This document shows positions 9,001 through 19,235 of a DNA stretch of 64,000 bases, piece by piece (the stretch's first letter is position 1; each line of letters opens with the position of its first letter). The notes beneath the pieces are model-generated. The model was not told where the DNA came from. It was given only the letters and a program-made list of their open reading frames with translations, and did no database searches. A program made the position numbers and the translations under genes. The DNA is from Betaproteobacteria bacterium (GTDB lineage Bacteria > Pseudomonadota > Gammaproteobacteria > Burkholderiales > SG8-39), in the NCBI GenBank assembly GCA_016195915.1, contig JACPYS010000016.1, positions 1 through 64,000 of the forward strand. The letters are read 5' to 3'.

Positions 9001-9346
9001 TAAGTATCCCCCGGCAGCGGGGGCTTTAGAAGTTGAGCCGCTCAAAGCGGCTTTGGGGCCGCTAACGCGTCCCCAAGATTTCGAGGGCACGTTCGTGCAT
9101 CACCACTTGATGATCGATTACCCAACATCGCGCCTCTCTCTTGCACACATCTGCGTCGCTCATCGCACCCGGAGCGCTCCCTCTTGGTACGTGAATTCCC
9201 GACCCGAACTCGTTTCCGGTTCTATTTTCTGCCCAGCCTTCGCGTTCACTTTCGTCGGCTTGTGATTCCTGCCCACACCACGGCGACTTCCGGAAATGTC
9301 AAACTTCTACTGCCACCCCGGCAGAGCCGGGGGAACTCCCAACTTA
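9001..9346. repeat. Hairpin-ended element, MITE- or REP-like
   Basis: The two ends are inverted copies of one motif: TAAGT, a short spacer, CCCCCGGC, a hairpin closed by GGGG, then AGAAGTT. The left copy starts at 9001, with stem CCCCCG/CGGGGG at 9008-9023. The right copy, on the other strand, occupies about 9301-9346, with stem CCCCGGC/GCCGGGG at 9316-9332. The left flank is a truncated PIN gene and the right flank a truncated DUF1080-like gene. The roughly 250 bp interior has no convincing gene; a second small palindrome, CCGCT..AGCGG, lies near 9038-9050. Confidence 0.5.
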
Positions 9347-9488
9347 ATAGTCGTCGACATTTTTCCAGCGCCATACCCACCCCGCCCGCCTGATCTTCGC
9401 GCCCCGCAATCGGCTTGAACTTGACTTCCACGGATCCGTGCGCGATCGCGGTGCCCCTCCCGGGTGCCGAACGCCCAACAACGACCAT
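9347..9488 (-). pseudogene. Remnant of a DUF1080 / 3-keto-disaccharide hydrolase-like gene
   Basis: On the minus strand one frame gives SVEVKFKPIAGREDQAGGV. A +1 shift then gives WVWRWKNVDDY followed by a stop at the edge of the hairpin element. Together these match the conserved 'V.V.FK...G..DQAGG.VWRW.D.DNYY' core of DUF1080/laminin-G-like periplasmic domains. The gene is therefore frameshifted and truncated at its 3' side, and its N-terminal part is not recognisable. From 9489 to 9711 I see no supportable gene. Confidence 0.5.
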
Positions 9489-9711
9489 GGATCATGCCAC
9501 TGCGGTCATCTCCGGTCAGCGTGATCCGGTACTGATCGCACGCAAGACCGCGCGCGTTTTGACCCCGTCGAGCTATACGGAACTGCCGAAAAGGCGAATG
9601 GTGGGGCTGGGATTCACGGGAGGGAGCGGGGAGAAGGCGTGTTCGCACTTCCTGAAACTGGGCAGCACAACCGAAAACGGGTTTCTGGTCGCTCGCCATG
9701 GCTTGCTTGAT

Positions 9712-10071
9712 TCAGCGTGCGACCAATTGGCTGCTCTTCTGATCTGAATTCTGCGGTGCTTCAAGCGCGCGATACTCGGCGGGCTGCATGGCTTCAGCAG
9801 TCTCGCCGATGAGCCGCCAATGTTGCTCCAACGTCGGGCGATGATTCGTCCACAGTTCTAGAATTGCGAGCCGCCGCCCGGTAAGATTCTGCTGATGGCG
9901 CAAGTTCTTGTCGCAGATGATGAGGAGATCGAACCCAGCCGCCTCGGCTTCACGGAGCAAGTCTCCGTTTTCCAGTTCGCCCCAACCCATCATCACCGCC
10001 GTATGCACGTCATGGCCCGGCAACGCCTGGCGCACCTGCACAGGTGTGCAGACGTCGAGGAGTATCTTCAT
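9712..10071 (-). CDS. DUF5615 (Mut7-C/PIN-like) toxin component
   Basis: This 119-residue protein opens MKILLDVCTPVQVRQALPGH, followed by a DLLIICDKNLRHQQNL motif, matching the DUF5615 family of PIN-like putative RNase toxins ('MKILLD.N.P...R..L.GH.V.T....GW..L.NG.LL..AE..GFD.L.T.D.N...QQNL'). Asp6 and the DKN aspartate are candidate metal ligands. Most relatives have Asn where this protein has Cys8. The start overlaps the stop of the upstream DUF433 gene by 4 bp (ATGA), typical of a coupled toxin-antitoxin pair. The C-terminal 20 residues look like added low-conservation sequence. Confidence 0.8.
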   Translation of the reverse strand: MKILLDVCTPVQVRQALPGHDVHTAVMMGWGELENGDLLREAEAAGFDLLIICDKNLRHQQNLTGRRLAILELWTNHRPTLEQHWRLIGETAEAMQPAEYRALEAPQNSDQKSSQLVAR

Positions 10072-10310
10072 CGTGCCAGTTCTGCGGCGATGCGCTCCAA
10101 ACCGTAGCGCAAAACTGCTTGCGCCTGCTCACGCGTGACGCCCTCGAACGTTTCCAGGAAATAATCGAGCGAGAGTCCGTCCGCGAGGTAATTGAACAAC
10201 GTTCGAACCGGCAGGCGTGTCCCGCGAAAGACCGGCGTCCCTCCCAGGATGCCGGGATTCGACACCACCATTCCACCAGCGGCAGTCTTGATTTCGGCAA
10301 CAGCGCTCAT
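10068..10310 (-). CDS. DUF433 antitoxin component
   Basis: This is an 80-residue DUF433 protein, a winged-helix-like family that pairs with DUF5615 toxins. The hallmark block is GILGGTPVFRGTRLPVRTLF followed by YLADGLSLDYFLETFEGVTR. I chose the ATG at 10310, which gives the usual family length; a TTG at 10346 would extend it by twelve residues. It likely binds DNA and neutralises the DUF5615 protein encoded immediately downstream. Both genes lie between the two copies of the der 3' end and so probably arrived with that rearrangement. Confidence 0.8.
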   Translation of the reverse strand: MSAVAEIKTAAGGMVVSNPGILGGTPVFRGTRLPVRTLFNYLADGLSLDYFLETFEGVTREQAQAVLRYGLERIAAELAR

Positions 10311-10413
10311 GGATGCTAGGCTAATCCCTTCGCGTTCGAACAGCAAGTCGCCGAGCCTGCGTGATAGCAGCCGCGAGCACCCGCAACGCGTCTCGCTCTA
10401 CTTCGAAATCCCA

Positions 10414-11742
10414 TCAATCCCGCTTTACGTACGGATTCCTCCCGGTGCGGAACTCGATCGCGAGCGGCGTGCCCTCGAGCGCGAACTGCTTGCGGAAATA
10501 CCCCTCGAGATACCGCCTGTAGGTCTCGGGCACACCCTCGAGCGCGTTGCCGTGAATCACGATGCGCGGTGGATTCATGCCACCCTGGTGCGCGTAGCGC
10601 ATCTTCGGCCGGCCGAGTTTTCGCCGCGGCGGCTGCTGCCGTTCCACAGCCGCGATCAGCGCGCGGGTGAGCTTGGGTGTTGACATCCGCGCCATGGCCG
10701 AGCGGAACGCACGGTCGACCGCCGCGAGCAGTTCGCTCAACCCCCTGCGCTCGAGGGCGGACAGGAAGATCGGCGGCGCGTATCCCAGAAACACGAACTT
10801 CCAGGCCAGTTCCTGCTTGATGCGCTCGCGCGCCTCCTTGTCGGCCGCGTCCCACTTGTTGACCGCGACCACCACCGCGCGGCCGCGCTCGAGAACGTAC
10901 CCGGCGACGTGCGTGTCCTGGTCCGTAATCCCGGCGGCCGCATCGAGCACCAGCACCGCCACGTTCGCGGCTTCGATCGCCTGCAGCGCCTTGATCACGG
11001 AGAAGTGCTCCTCCGCCTCGCCCTGTTTTCCGCGCCGGCGCAATCCGGCGGTGTCGATCAGGGTGTAGCGCCGGTCGCCGATCTCGAACGGCACCTCGAT
11101 CGGATCGCGCGTGGTCCCCGGCTGGTCGAACGCAATCACGCGGTTCTCGCCCACCAGCGCGTTCACCAGCGTCGACTTGCCCACGTTCGGCCGGCCGACG
11201 ATCGCCACGCGCGGACCGGCATCCTCGCTGTCCACCGGCTCGCGCTCGGCCGGAAAAGGCTCGAGCACGGCCTCGATCAACGCGCGCACGCCTTCGCCAT
11301 GCGCCGCGGAAATCGGGCAGGGCTCGCCCAGCGCGAGTTCGTGAAACTCCGCTACCGCAGCATTCGGTTCGAGTCCCTCCGCTTTGTTTGCCGCAATCCA
11401 GACGCGCCGGTCCAGCTTGCGCAACTTTGCGGCGATTGTTCGATCTGCAGACGTAAGCCCGCTGCGCGCGTCGACAACCCACACCACGGCGTCGGCTTCC
11501 GCGATCGCCTGCTCGGTCTGGCGCGCCATTTCGAAGTAGATGCCCTCGTGCGCATCCGGCTCGAGTCCGCCGGTGTCGACTACGAGGAACTCCCGCTCGC
11601 CGAGCCTCCCCTCGCCATAGTGCCGGTCGCGGGTCACCCCGGGTACATCGACCACGATCGCGTTGCGGCTCTTGGTGAGGCGGTTGAACAGCGTGGACTT
11701 GCCGACGTTCGGCCGGCCGATGATGACGACGACCGGCTTCAT
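10414..11742 (-). CDS. der: GTPase Der (EngA), ribosome assembly
   Basis: This is the double-GTPase needed for 50S ribosomal subunit maturation. It has 442 residues, normal for the family. Domain 1 has GRPNVGKS at about residue 9 with DTGG and NKAE motifs; domain 2 repeats GRPNVGKS near residue 180 with DTAG and NKWD; a KH-like domain follows and ends in RTGRNPYVKRD. Its ATG overlaps the stop of bamB by 4 bp. In many betaproteobacteria hfq and hflX follow der; here a toxin-antitoxin pair and a duplicate of the der tail follow instead, so the chromosome was rearranged at this point. Confidence 0.98.
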   Translation of the reverse strand: MKPVVVIIGRPNVGKSTLFNRLTKSRNAIVVDVPGVTRDRHYGEGRLGEREFLVVDTGGLEPDAHEGIYFEMARQTEQAIAEADAVVWVVDARSGLTSADRTIAAKLRKLDRRVWIAANKAEGLEPNAAVAEFHELALGEPCPISAAHGEGVRALIEAVLEPFPAEREPVDSEDAGPRVAIVGRPNVGKSTLVNALVGENRVIAFDQPGTTRDPIEVPFEIGDRRYTLIDTAGLRRRGKQGEAEEHFSVIKALQAIEAANVAVLVLDAAAGITDQDTHVAGYVLERGRAVVVAVNKWDAADKEARERIKQELAWKFVFLGYAPPIFLSALERRGLSELLAAVDRAFRSAMARMSTPKLTRALIAAVERQQPPRRKLGRPKMRYAHQGGMNPPRIVIHGNALEGVPETYRRYLEGYFRKQFALEGTPLAIEFRTGRNPYVKRD

Positions 11743-12911
11743 TGCGGCGCAAACGCGTACAGGTTTCCTGCTCGCGTTTGCACCAGGAATCCAACCCTCA
11801 GGCGCAAGGGCGCCACTGCGATCGCGCTGCCGTCGGTCGCAATGCGACCGAGGAAAGCACCCGACTCCCGCGCCAGCAGGTGCACGTAACCCTGCAGGTC
11901 GCCGACGGCGACATCTCCCCCGACCGGCACCGGAACCGTAAGCTGCCGATGAGAAAGCCGGACCTGCTTCCATACGCTCTTGCCGCTGGAGCGATCGAGC
12001 GCCTGCACTGTCCCGGCGGCGTCGCTCACGAAGGCATAGCGCGCGTCGATGCTCGTCCCATTCAAGGTGGAAACCTCGCGCGCCCAGGCAAGGTTGCCGG
12101 TCATCAGATCGAAACACGCGACGCGTCCCTGATAGGACGCCGCGCACACCTCCCTCCCCTGGATCGCGGGCTCGCCGCCCACGTCGGTCACGCGCTCCAG
12201 TTCGGTCGCGCCCTTGGGCAACGCAACCGTGGCCTCCCAGCGCGCCGCGCCGTTGGCAAGCACGACCGCGACCAGCTTTCCGCCGGAAAATCCCGCATAC
12301 ACCATGGTCTCGTTCACCGTCATTCCTGCCGGGGAGCGCACGGCGAGCGCGGAGGCTGCCCGCTGGTAGACCCAGCGCCGCTTTCCGTCGTCTGCGTCGA
12401 ACGCGAATATCCGGCTGTCGGCGCTGCGCACCAGCACCGTCCCCGCGGTTACCTTGGGTGCCGCGAGCACCTCGGAAGACACGCGCGTCTTCCACCGGCT
12501 GGCGCCGGTCTTCGCATCGAGCGCGATGACCTCGCCCTCCTCCGTTGCGACGACCACGATCGCACCGTCGGATCCCACCCCCGCGGAAAGCCGGGTGCCG
12601 GCCGAGACGCGCCAGACGCTGCGCCCGTTTTCCGCCTCGATGCGCGCGACGCTGCCATCGCGTGCCGCGGCGAAAATCGCCCCTCCGGCAAGCGCCGGCG
12701 AGAAAGCGAACGGCTCGGATGCCCCGATCGAGGCCTGCCAGAGCAGGCGTGCATTCTGCGGATTGGAAAGCGGCGGCAGGGCCGCCGGTTGCGGCCCCTT
12801 CGACGAGGAGTCGAACCAGTCCATCGGATTGACGCTCGGCATGCTGGCGCAACCCGCCAGCGCGACGACCGCGGCCAGCGCCGCGGCGAATACGGTCAGA
12901 AGGCGTTTCAC
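11739..12911 (-). CDS. bamB: Outer membrane protein assembly factor BamB
   Basis: This lipoprotein subunit of the BAM complex helps insert beta-barrel proteins into the outer membrane. The 390-residue protein starts with a lipoprotein signal ending LAGC (Cys21 lipidated). It folds as an eight-bladed PQQ-like propeller, visible as repeated stretches such as GEVIALDAKTGASRWK, RIFAFDADDGKRRWVY, GRVACFDLMTGNLAW and GTVQALDRSSGKSVW. It lies between yfgM and der, the standard gene order. The start lies two bases downstream of the yfgM stop. Confidence 0.97.
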   Translation of the reverse strand: MKRLLTVFAAALAAVVALAGCASMPSVNPMDWFDSSSKGPQPAALPPLSNPQNARLLWQASIGASEPFAFSPALAGGAIFAAARDGSVARIEAENGRSVWRVSAGTRLSAGVGSDGAIVVVATEEGEVIALDAKTGASRWKTRVSSEVLAAPKVTAGTVLVRSADSRIFAFDADDGKRRWVYQRAASALAVRSPAGMTVNETMVYAGFSGGKLVAVVLANGAARWEATVALPKGATELERVTDVGGEPAIQGREVCAASYQGRVACFDLMTGNLAWAREVSTLNGTSIDARYAFVSDAAGTVQALDRSSGKSVWKQVRLSHRQLTVPVPVGGDVAVGDLQGYVHLLARESGAFLGRIATDGSAIAVAPLRLRVGFLVQTRAGNLYAFAPQ

Positions 12912-12913
12912 GC

Positions 12914-13549
12914 CTACCCCCCCAATGCGTCGAGGCGCATGGTAATGGACTCACGGAATGCGCCGCTCCTGGGATCGGATTTCTCCAGCGCGAGTCGATA
13001 GGCGCTCTTTGCTTCGTCGCGCTGGTTCTTCGCCAACAGCACATCGCCGCGCGTCGCCGCGAACTGCGCATCGAACGCGGCCCCGTGCGCCGCATCGAGT
13101 TGCTTGAGCGCCTCGTCGTAGGCCTTTTCGTCGAGCAGCACATTGGCGAGCCGCAGGCGAGCGAGGTCCTTCAGCTCGGTCGAATCGCTGCGTTCGACGA
13201 CCGATTCGAGCTGCGCCCGCGCTGCCTTCAGATCGCCCCGGTCGAAATAGTATTTCCCCGCGAGCAGCGCTCCGAGCGCGGCATACCGCGTGCCGCCGAA
13301 GCGCTCGAGCAGCGCGCCGTTCGCGTCGCGCACGGATTTCGCGTCTCCCTCCTGCACGGCACGGCTGAGAGACTCGTACAGATCGCTCGCCTCCGCGGAC
13401 TGGCTGAACTGCCAGTAGCGCCAACCCTGCCAGCCCGAGAAGGCGAGCGCCGCGATCAGGATCGCAGTCATCACCAGCGAACCGTACTGCTTCCACCACG
13501 CTTTCAACTCGGCCAGTTGTTCCTGCTCTTCCAGATCCAGGTCTTTCAT
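12914..13549 (-). CDS. yfgM: YfgM-like periplasmic TPR chaperone, SecYEG ancillary subunit
   Basis: This 211-residue inner-membrane protein has one transmembrane helix near residues 26-46 after a short acidic cytoplasmic start ([20 protein letters not shown]). The periplasmic part is TPR_21-like and helical. In E. coli YfgM associates with the Sec translocon and PpiD and helps newly exported proteins. The gene overlaps hisS by 4 bp upstream and lies just before bamB, the arrangement conserved across beta- and gammaproteobacteria. Confidence 0.93.
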   Translation of the reverse strand: MKDLDLEEQEQLAELKAWWKQYGSLVMTAILIAALAFSGWQGWRYWQFSQSAEASDLYESLSRAVQEGDAKSVRDANGALLERFGGTRYAALGALLAGKYYFDRGDLKAARAQLESVVERSDSTELKDLARLRLANVLLDEKAYDEALKQLDAAHGAAFDAQFAATRGDVLLAKNQRDEAKSAYRLALEKSDPRSGAFRESITMRLDALGG

Positions 13550-14829
13550 GTCCCCGCCTTCGCGTCGTTCCAGCCGGTAAGCTCCGCGGCCAGCCGCGCG
13601 GCCGGCACTCGCGCCTGGGCGCGCGCCACCCGCAACGGCTTCACGGTCACTTCACCGGCCCCAAGTTCATCCTCGCCGATGATCAGCGCCACCCGCGCGC
13701 CGCTCGCATCGGCTTTCTTCATCTGCGACTTCAAGCTGCCACCGCCACAATGCTGGACCACGGCATAGCCTGCATCGCGCAATTCGCCTGCGATCCGTAG
13801 CGCCTGTTCCGCCGCGCCCGCCCCCAGATGCACCACGTAAGCGTGCAGCAGCGGCACGACAGGCTCGGGTTTCGCCTCCTGCTGCAATGCGATCAGGCGT
13901 TCGATCCCCATCGCGAACCCCGCCGCGGGCGCGGGCTTCCCGCCAAGCTGCTCGAACAGCCCGTCGTAGCGCCCGCCACCGCAAACCGTCCCCTGGGCCC
14001 CGAGCCGGTCCGAAATCCACTCGAACACTGTGAGATTGTAGTAATCGAGTCCGCGCACCAGCCGCGGGTTGAGCGTGAAACCGACACCGGCGGCGCCCAG
14101 CAGGCGCTTCAGTCCGTCGAAGTGCGCCAGTGTCGCGTCGCCGAGGTATGCCATCATCGACGGGGCGGACTGTACCACTGTCTGCACCAGCGGATTCTTC
14201 GAGTCGAATACCCGCAGCGGATTCGCATGCATGCGCCGCTTCGCATCGGCGTCGAGCGAATCGACGTTATTCTCCAGATGGGTGATCAGCGCGGTCCGGT
14301 AGCTCGCGCGCTCTGCGCTGGAGCCGATGGTGTTCAGTTCGAGCCGGATGCCTGTGAGGCCCAGTTCGCGCCACAGCGCCGCGCACATCACGATCAACTC
14401 CGCGTCCGAATCCGGACCGGTGAATCCCAGCGCTTCAGCACCATACTGGTGGAACTGGCGGTATCTCCCCTTCTGCGGGCGCTCGTGGCGGTACATCGGC
14501 CCGGCGTACCACAAGCGCTTCGGCCCGTCGTGCAGCAGGTGATGCTCGATCGCGGCGCGCACGCACGATGCGGTCGCCTCCGGACGCAGTGTCAGATCCT
14601 CTCCGTTCAGCTCGTCACGCCAGGAATACATCTCCTTTTCGACGATGTCGGTCTGCTCCCCGACGGCGCGCCTGAACAGCTGCGTCGGCTCGATGAGCGG
14701 CATGCGGATGTTGCGGTAGCCATGGCGAGCGAGCCAGCGCTGCACCAGGGACTCGAACTCCAGCCACCGGCTCGCATCCCCGGGGAGGACGTCGTTCATG
14801 CCGCGCAGGGCCTGCAGCGTCGCACTCAT
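13546..14829 (-). CDS. hisS: Histidyl-tRNA synthetase
   Basis: This class II aminoacyl-tRNA synthetase attaches histidine to tRNA-His. At 427 residues it has the normal length. Class II motif 1 begins with GMNDVLPGD; motif 2 contains [19 protein letters not shown]; the histidine-specific motifs are RGLDYYN (HisA) and GGRYDGL; and the C-terminal anticodon-binding domain begins near [10 protein letters not shown]. The start overlaps the ispG stop by 4 bp and its stop overlaps yfgM by 4 bp, so translation is coupled through this whole operon. Confidence 0.98.
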   Translation of the reverse strand: MSATLQALRGMNDVLPGDASRWLEFESLVQRWLARHGYRNIRMPLIEPTQLFRRAVGEQTDIVEKEMYSWRDELNGEDLTLRPEATASCVRAAIEHHLLHDGPKRLWYAGPMYRHERPQKGRYRQFHQYGAEALGFTGPDSDAELIVMCAALWRELGLTGIRLELNTIGSSAERASYRTALITHLENNVDSLDADAKRRMHANPLRVFDSKNPLVQTVVQSAPSMMAYLGDATLAHFDGLKRLLGAAGVGFTLNPRLVRGLDYYNLTVFEWISDRLGAQGTVCGGGRYDGLFEQLGGKPAPAAGFAMGIERLIALQQEAKPEPVVPLLHAYVVHLGAGAAEQALRIAGELRDAGYAVVQHCGGGSLKSQMKKADASGARVALIIGEDELGAGEVTVKPLRVARAQARVPAARLAAELTGWNDAKAGT

Positions 14830-16085
14830 GACACCGACCCGGTGGCCGCGCGACTGGCGGGGCCGCATCCGTATTTTCGCGCAACGTAACCCTCGACGAT
14901 CGCCTGAAATTCTTCGGCGATGCGCGCACCCTTGAGCGTCACTGTCTTCCTGCCGTCGACGTAAACCGGCGCGACCGGAATCTCGTTGGTCCCCGGCAGG
15001 CTGATTCCTATGTCCGCGTGCTTGGACTCGCCGGGACCGTTCACCACACAACCCATGACGGCCACGCGCATGTTTTCGACGCCGGGATATTGCCCGCGCC
15101 ATGCGGGCATCTGCACGCGCAGATAGGTCTGGATCCTGTCGGCGAGCGTCTGGAACACGGTACTGGTGGTACGGCCGCACCCCGGGCAGGCGACGACCAT
15201 GGGAGCAAAACTGCGCAGGCCCATCGTCTGCAGAAGCTCCTGCGCCACCACCACCTCGCGCGTCCGGTCGCCGCCCGGTTCGGGAGTCAGTGAAATGCGG
15301 ATGGTGTCCCCGATGCCTTCCTGGAGCAGTACCGCCATTGCGGCGCTGGAGGCGACGATGCCCTTCGATCCCATGCCGGCCTCGGTCAGGCCAAGATGCA
15401 GCGCGTATTCGCAGCGCCGTGCGAGCTCGCGGTATACGGCAATCAGTTCCTGCACGGAGCTCACCTTGCAGGAAATGACGATGCGCTCGGGCGGCAGGCC
15501 CCAGCGCACGGCCTGCGCCGCGGATTCGAGCGCGGAAACGATCAACGCCTCGCGCGTCACCGCGCTCGCATCGACCGGGACAGCGCTGCGGCCGTTCTGG
15601 TCCATCAGGCGCGCCAGCAGCTGCGCGTCGAGGCTGCCCCAGTTGACGCCGATCCGCACCGGCTTTTCGTGGCGGCACGCCGCCTCGATCATGGTCGCGA
15701 ACTGCTCGTCGCGTTTGCTGCCGTGGCCGACGTTGCCGGGATTGATCCGGAATTTCGCGAGCGCCAGCGCGCACTCGGGATACTTCGTCAACAGACGGTG
15801 GCCGTTGTAATGGAAATCGCCGATCAGCGGCACGCTGCAACCCATCGCGTCCAGCCGGTCGCGTAGCGGGGCGACAGCGGCGGCGGCCTCGGGCGTGTTC
15901 ACCGTGACGCGCACCAGTTCCGAACCCGCGCGCGCAAGCGCATCCACCTGCTCCGCCGTGGCGCACAGGTCTGCTGTGTCGGTATTGGTCATCGACTGCA
16001 CCACGATCGGCGCACCGCCGCCAATCGCGATTGCGCCGACCGCTACCCGGTGCGATGTCCTGCGGTTCATCGATGCGCCCGGCAT
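14826..16085 (-). CDS. ispG: 4-hydroxy-3-methylbut-2-en-1-yl diphosphate synthase
   Basis: IspG (GcpE) reduces MEcPP to HMBPP in the MEP isoprenoid pathway using a 4Fe-4S cluster. The signature cluster residues are present: CPGCGRTTS supplies two cysteines, and [17 protein letters not shown] the third cysteine and the conserved Glu. The N-terminal TIM barrel carries [11 protein letters not shown] and [11 protein letters not shown] chose the ATG at 16085 ([10 protein letters not shown], 419 residues); 16070 (MNRRT, 414 residues) is equally possible. The gene starts 14 bp after rodZ ends and overlaps hisS by 4 bp. Confidence 0.97.
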   Translation of the reverse strand: MPGASMNRRTSHRVAVGAIAIGGGAPIVVQSMTNTDTADLCATAEQVDALARAGSELVRVTVNTPEAAAAVAPLRDRLDAMGCSVPLIGDFHYNGHRLLTKYPECALALAKFRINPGNVGHGSKRDEQFATMIEAACRHEKPVRIGVNWGSLDAQLLARLMDQNGRSAVPVDASAVTREALIVSALESAAQAVRWGLPPERIVISCKVSSVQELIAVYRELARRCEYALHLGLTEAGMGSKGIVASSAAMAVLLQEGIGDTIRISLTPEPGGDRTREVVVAQELLQTMGLRSFAPMVVACPGCGRTTSTVFQTLADRIQTYLRVQMPAWRGQYPGVENMRVAVMGCVVNGPGESKHADIGISLPGTNEIPVAPVYVDGRKTVTLKGARIAEEFQAIVEGYVARKYGCGPASRAATGSVS

Positions 16086-16099
16086 GGTTCCGCGAGCAT

Positions 16100-16927
16100 T
16101 CAATCGAGCGTCAATCGCGCAACCTCGACCTTCACGTGCGGCGACAGGTCGATGGGCCTGCGGTCGTAGCTCAGTTTCACGTACGTCGCGTTGCCGATGA
16201 TCACCGCGAACGGCGGCCGTCCCTCGACCGACTGTTCGCTGCCGGCAGGATTGAGCTGCGAGATCAGCCTCCGGCCGGCGCGATCGGTGATTTCCACCCA
16301 CGCTTCGCGCTCGAAACGCAGATTGATCCTTCTCGTCCCATCGGCGGACGCAAGCTCCGTAGCGTGCTCGGGCGGCGCCGTCGTCTCCGCACGCACGATC
16401 ACCGGCAACGGCGCCGCGCTTGAAACCATCGTCGGCGGGGTGCCGGAAACCGCGGCCGGCGGCGTCTGCGCGGCCGGCACGAACGCGAGCGGCGCCGCGC
16501 TGCCGCGATCCTGGGTCCACTCGAACAACAATGCCCCGGCCGCCAGCAGGAATCCTGCCGACAACGCCACGTAAACGACGTTCACCCTCCGCCCGCCGTC
16601 TGAAAACGGTACCGAAGCGCGCAGTGCGGCCGAGTGCTCCGGCATGGGCGTCGCGTCGCCCATGCGCTGCGACAGCGCGGCAAGCATCGGAGCGGGATCG
16701 AGCTTGAGCAGCCGGGCGTAGCTTCGCAGCATGCCGCGCGCGAACGTCCCGGTCGGCAGGTGAGCGAAATCCGCCGCCTCGAGCGCCTCGATCTGACGGG
16801 GCGTGAACTTGAGCTGCTGCGCCACGTCCCCGAATTTCATCCCCAGTGCTTCGCGCCTGCGCGCGAGCACGGCGAACGGGTCTGGCGCGGCTGGCTCGAC
16901 GGCGTAGGGGATCATCGGATCGGACAT
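16100..16927 (-). CDS. rodZ: RodZ-like cytoskeletal/HTH membrane protein
   Basis: RodZ links MreB to the cell-wall elongation machinery. This 275-residue protein has an N-terminal Xre-type helix-turn-helix (about residues 20-85, with [19 protein letters not shown]), a single transmembrane helix near residues 120-140, a Pro/Ala-rich linker, and a C-terminal beta-rich DUF4115 domain with the typical [12 protein letters not shown] and LNPAG blocks. It sits between pilW and ispG, its usual position. Its ATG lies directly after the pilW stop (TGA at 16928). Confidence 0.92.
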   Translation of the reverse strand: MSDPMIPYAVEPAAPDPFAVLARRREALGMKFGDVAQQLKFTPRQIEALEAADFAHLPTGTFARGMLRSYARLLKLDPAPMLAALSQRMGDATPMPEHSAALRASVPFSDGGRRVNVVYVALSAGFLLAAGALLFEWTQDRGSAAPLAFVPAAQTPPAAVSGTPPTMVSSAAPLPVIVRAETTAPPEHATELASADGTRRINLRFEREAWVEITDRAGRRLISQLNPAGSEQSVEGRPPFAVIIGNATYVKLSYDRRPIDLSPHVKVEVARLTLD

Positions 16928-17710
16928 TCAGTCGTACTCGCCGCGCTGCAAGGCCTGATACTCGCTCGAGCCGCTGAAACGGCGCCGCAGCTGGTTGGCG
17001 AACGCCGCCTCGGCGTTCTTGTCGCCCAGCTGCCGCTCCGCGCGCAGCGAGAGCCACAGCGATTCCGCGGTGGGTTCGACGAGGCGGTTGAAACGCGTGG
17101 CCAGCTTGCGCGCGTCTTCGTAACGACCGTTGCGGTACTGAATCTGGCCGAGGTGGAGCAGGGAAACGGGCTCGTCCGGCTCGAGTTTCAGCGCGCTCTC
17201 GAAGTGGGTCTGCGCATCCTTCAGGTTGCCGACCCGCAGCGCGCACTGGCCCGCGGCCGCATACGATTTCCACGGTGTCGAATACAAAGGATTGCGCACC
17301 GCCTGCAGGAAATAGCGGATCGACTCGTTCTCGCGCCCGGTCTGGCACATGAACCAGCCGAAATTGTGGTTGATGTCCGGATCGGTCGGCGCGAGGCGCA
17401 GCGCGCGATCGAAGTTCTGCTGCGCGAGTGCGTTCTCCTTCAACTGCATGTAGACCAGGCCGAACATGCTGTAGACCGGGCCGTAGCCCGGATCGGCCTG
17501 CGCCGCCAGGCGCAGTTCCTCCAGCGCAACGCCCATGCTGCCGCGTCCGTAGTACAGCGCGGCGAGTTCGGTGCGGATGCGCGCCCGGTTGCGCGGATCG
17601 TTGGTTTCCCCGGTCGGTGTTGCAGTATCGGCTACGACGGGTCCTTCACTCATGGGTGATGACTGGCACCCGGCAAGGACGATCAGTGCAATCCAGAGAA
17701 TGCGTTTCAC
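16928..17710 (-). CDS. pilW: Type IV pilus biogenesis/stability lipoprotein PilW (PilF)
   Basis: PilW/PilF is an outer-membrane lipoprotein that helps multimerise the PilQ secretin. The signal [15 protein letters not shown] predicts lipidation at Cys15. About six TPR units follow, including [15 protein letters not shown] and [15 protein letters not shown], which are diagnostic of this subfamily. At 260 residues it has the normal length. Its start overlaps the rlmN stop by 4 bp. The gene is commonly found here even in genomes where the other pil genes are elsewhere, so it does not prove that pili are made. Confidence 0.93.
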   Translation of the reverse strand: MKRILWIALIVLAGCQSSPMSEGPVVADTATPTGETNDPRNRARIRTELAALYYGRGSMGVALEELRLAAQADPGYGPVYSMFGLVYMQLKENALAQQNFDRALRLAPTDPDINHNFGWFMCQTGRENESIRYFLQAVRNPLYSTPWKSYAAAGQCALRVGNLKDAQTHFESALKLEPDEPVSLLHLGQIQYRNGRYEDARKLATRFNRLVEPTAESLWLSLRAERQLGDKNAEAAFANQLRRRFSGSSEYQALQRGEYD

Positions 17711-18798
17711 GGGCGCTGTTCCAGGACAATGACGGGCCTGCCTTGATGCGCCGCGCTGCGCCGCGTGCGGTCCGCGACCTCTCCGGCGAGTTGCCCGCAG
17801 GCTGCATCGACGTCGCCGCCGCGCGTCCTTCGCGTCGTGACGGTCAATCCGGCGCGCGCGAGCACATCGGCAAAACGCCGGATGCGATCCGGGCTCGAGC
17901 GGCGGAATTCAGCACCCGGGAACGCATTGAACGGAATCAGATTGAACTTGCTCTTCACCTGGCCCGCAATCGCCACGAGTGCGCGTGCCTGGTCCTCGCC
18001 ATCGTTCACGCCATCGAGCATGACGTACTCGAAGGTGATGAAATCCCGCGGCGCCGCATCCAGATAGCGCCTGCAGGCCTTGAGCAGTTCGCGCAGCGGA
18101 TACCTCCGGTTCACCGGCACCAGGCGGTCGCGCAACGCGTCGGTAGGCGCATGCAGGGATACCGCCAGCGCCACGGGGCATTCCTCGCGCAGGCGCTCCA
18201 TTCCGGGCAACACTCCCGAAGTGGATACGGTCACGCGCCGGCGCGACAGTCCGTAGGCATTGTCATCGAGCATGAGCCGCAGCGCGGGGATCACGTTGTC
18301 CAGGTTGAGGCAGGGCTCGCCCATGCCCATCATCACCACATTGGTGATGCGTTCTCCGGCGCCGAGAAATCGGTTTGCCAGCCACAGCTGGCCGATGATC
18401 TCGCCGGTCGAGAGGTTGCGGTTGAACCCCTGCTTGCCGGTGGAGCAGAACGCGCAGTCTAGCGTGCAACCAGCATGGCTCGATACGCACAGGGTGCCGC
18501 GCCTCGGTTCCGGGATGAACACCGCCTCTACCGCGTTCGCGCCGTCGACCTTGAGCAGCCACTTGCGCGTGCCGTCTGCGGCAACAGTGTCGCCGGCGAC
18601 CGCGGGCGCAGCGATACACGCCTGCGCCTCGAGATTCGCGCGCAGGCTCTTCGCGAGATCGCTCATCTGTGCGAAATCGCCGGCGCCGCGCTGGTGCATC
18701 CAGCGCAGAACCTGCCGCGAGCGGAATGGCTTCTCGCCGAGTCCGGCGAAGAACCGCTCCAGTCCGGAGGCGTCGAATTCGAGCAGGTTGGCGGTCAC
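17707..18798 (-). CDS. rlmN: Dual-specificity RNA methyltransferase RlmN
   Basis: This radical SAM enzyme makes 2-methyladenosine at A2503 of 23S rRNA and A37 of some tRNAs. The cluster motif is [11 protein letters not shown] (CxxxCxxC). One catalytic cysteine is in [10 protein letters not shown] and the other in the C-terminal [12 protein letters not shown], both conserved. The 363-residue length is normal. No ATG is available, so I chose the GTG at 18798, 11 bp after the ndk stop, which gives the family start TANLLEFD. It shares 4 bp with the next gene, pilW. Confidence 0.97.
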   Translation of the reverse strand: MTANLLEFDASGLERFFAGLGEKPFRSRQVLRWMHQRGAGDFAQMSDLAKSLRANLEAQACIAAPAVAGDTVAADGTRKWLLKVDGANAVEAVFIPEPRRGTLCVSSHAGCTLDCAFCSTGKQGFNRNLSTGEIIGQLWLANRFLGAGERITNVVMMGMGEPCLNLDNVIPALRLMLDDNAYGLSRRRVTVSTSGVLPGMERLREECPVALAVSLHAPTDALRDRLVPVNRRYPLRELLKACRRYLDAAPRDFITFEYVMLDGVNDGEDQARALVAIAGQVKSKFNLIPFNAFPGAEFRRSSPDRIRRFADVLARAGLTVTTRRTRGGDVDAACGQLAGEVADRTRRSAAHQGRPVIVLEQRP

Positions 18799-18809
18799 GC
18801 GCGGAACGC

Positions 18810-19235
18810 TCAGCGTGTAAAGACCTGGCTGGCCGGAAAGAAGTAGGCGATCTCGGTGCGCGCGGTATCCGGGCCGTCCGAGCCGTGCACTGCGTTGGCG
18901 TCGATCGAATCGGCGAAATCGGCGCGGATCGTCCCCTTCGCCGCCTTCTTCGGGTCGGTCGCCCCCATCAAATCGCGGTTCTTCGCGATCGCGCCCTCGC
19001 CCTCGAGCGCCTGCACCAGCACCGGGCCCGAGGTCATGAAACCGCACAGATCATGGAAGAACGGCCGCTCGCGGTGCACTGCGTAAAACCCCTCGGCTTC
19101 CGCGCGCGACAGATGCACCATCCGCGCGGCGACGATTTTCAGCCCGGCCGCCTCGAAGCGCGCCAGGATTTGCCCGATTACGTTCTTCTTCACTGCGTCC
19201 GGCTTGATGATGGAAAGCGTGCGTTCGACCGCCAT
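18810..19235 (-). CDS. ndk: Nucleoside diphosphate kinase
   Basis: Ndk transfers the gamma phosphate between nucleoside triphosphates and diphosphates in the cytoplasm. At 141 residues it has the standard length. [18 protein letters not shown] is the classic N-terminus, and the phospho-histidine lies in [18 protein letters not shown] sequence 8 nt upstream supports the start. It is the first gene of the co-oriented block that ends with der. The 44 bp between it and tilS hold a TACACT-like -10 element on the minus strand, so a promoter here is plausible. Confidence 0.98.
   Translation of the reverse strand: MAVERTLSIIKPDAVKKNVIGQILARFEAAGLKIVAARMVHLSRAEAEGFYAVHRERPFFHDLCGFMTSGPVLVQALEGEGAIAKNRDLMGATDPKKAAKGTIRADFADSIDANAVHGSDGPDTARTEIAYFFPASQVFTR

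Noticed and set aside
9307-9699. 131-codon minus-strand frame in the scarred patch
   Set aside because: It overlaps the hairpin element and the DUF1080 remnant in a different frame and has no ribosome-binding site or homology signal.
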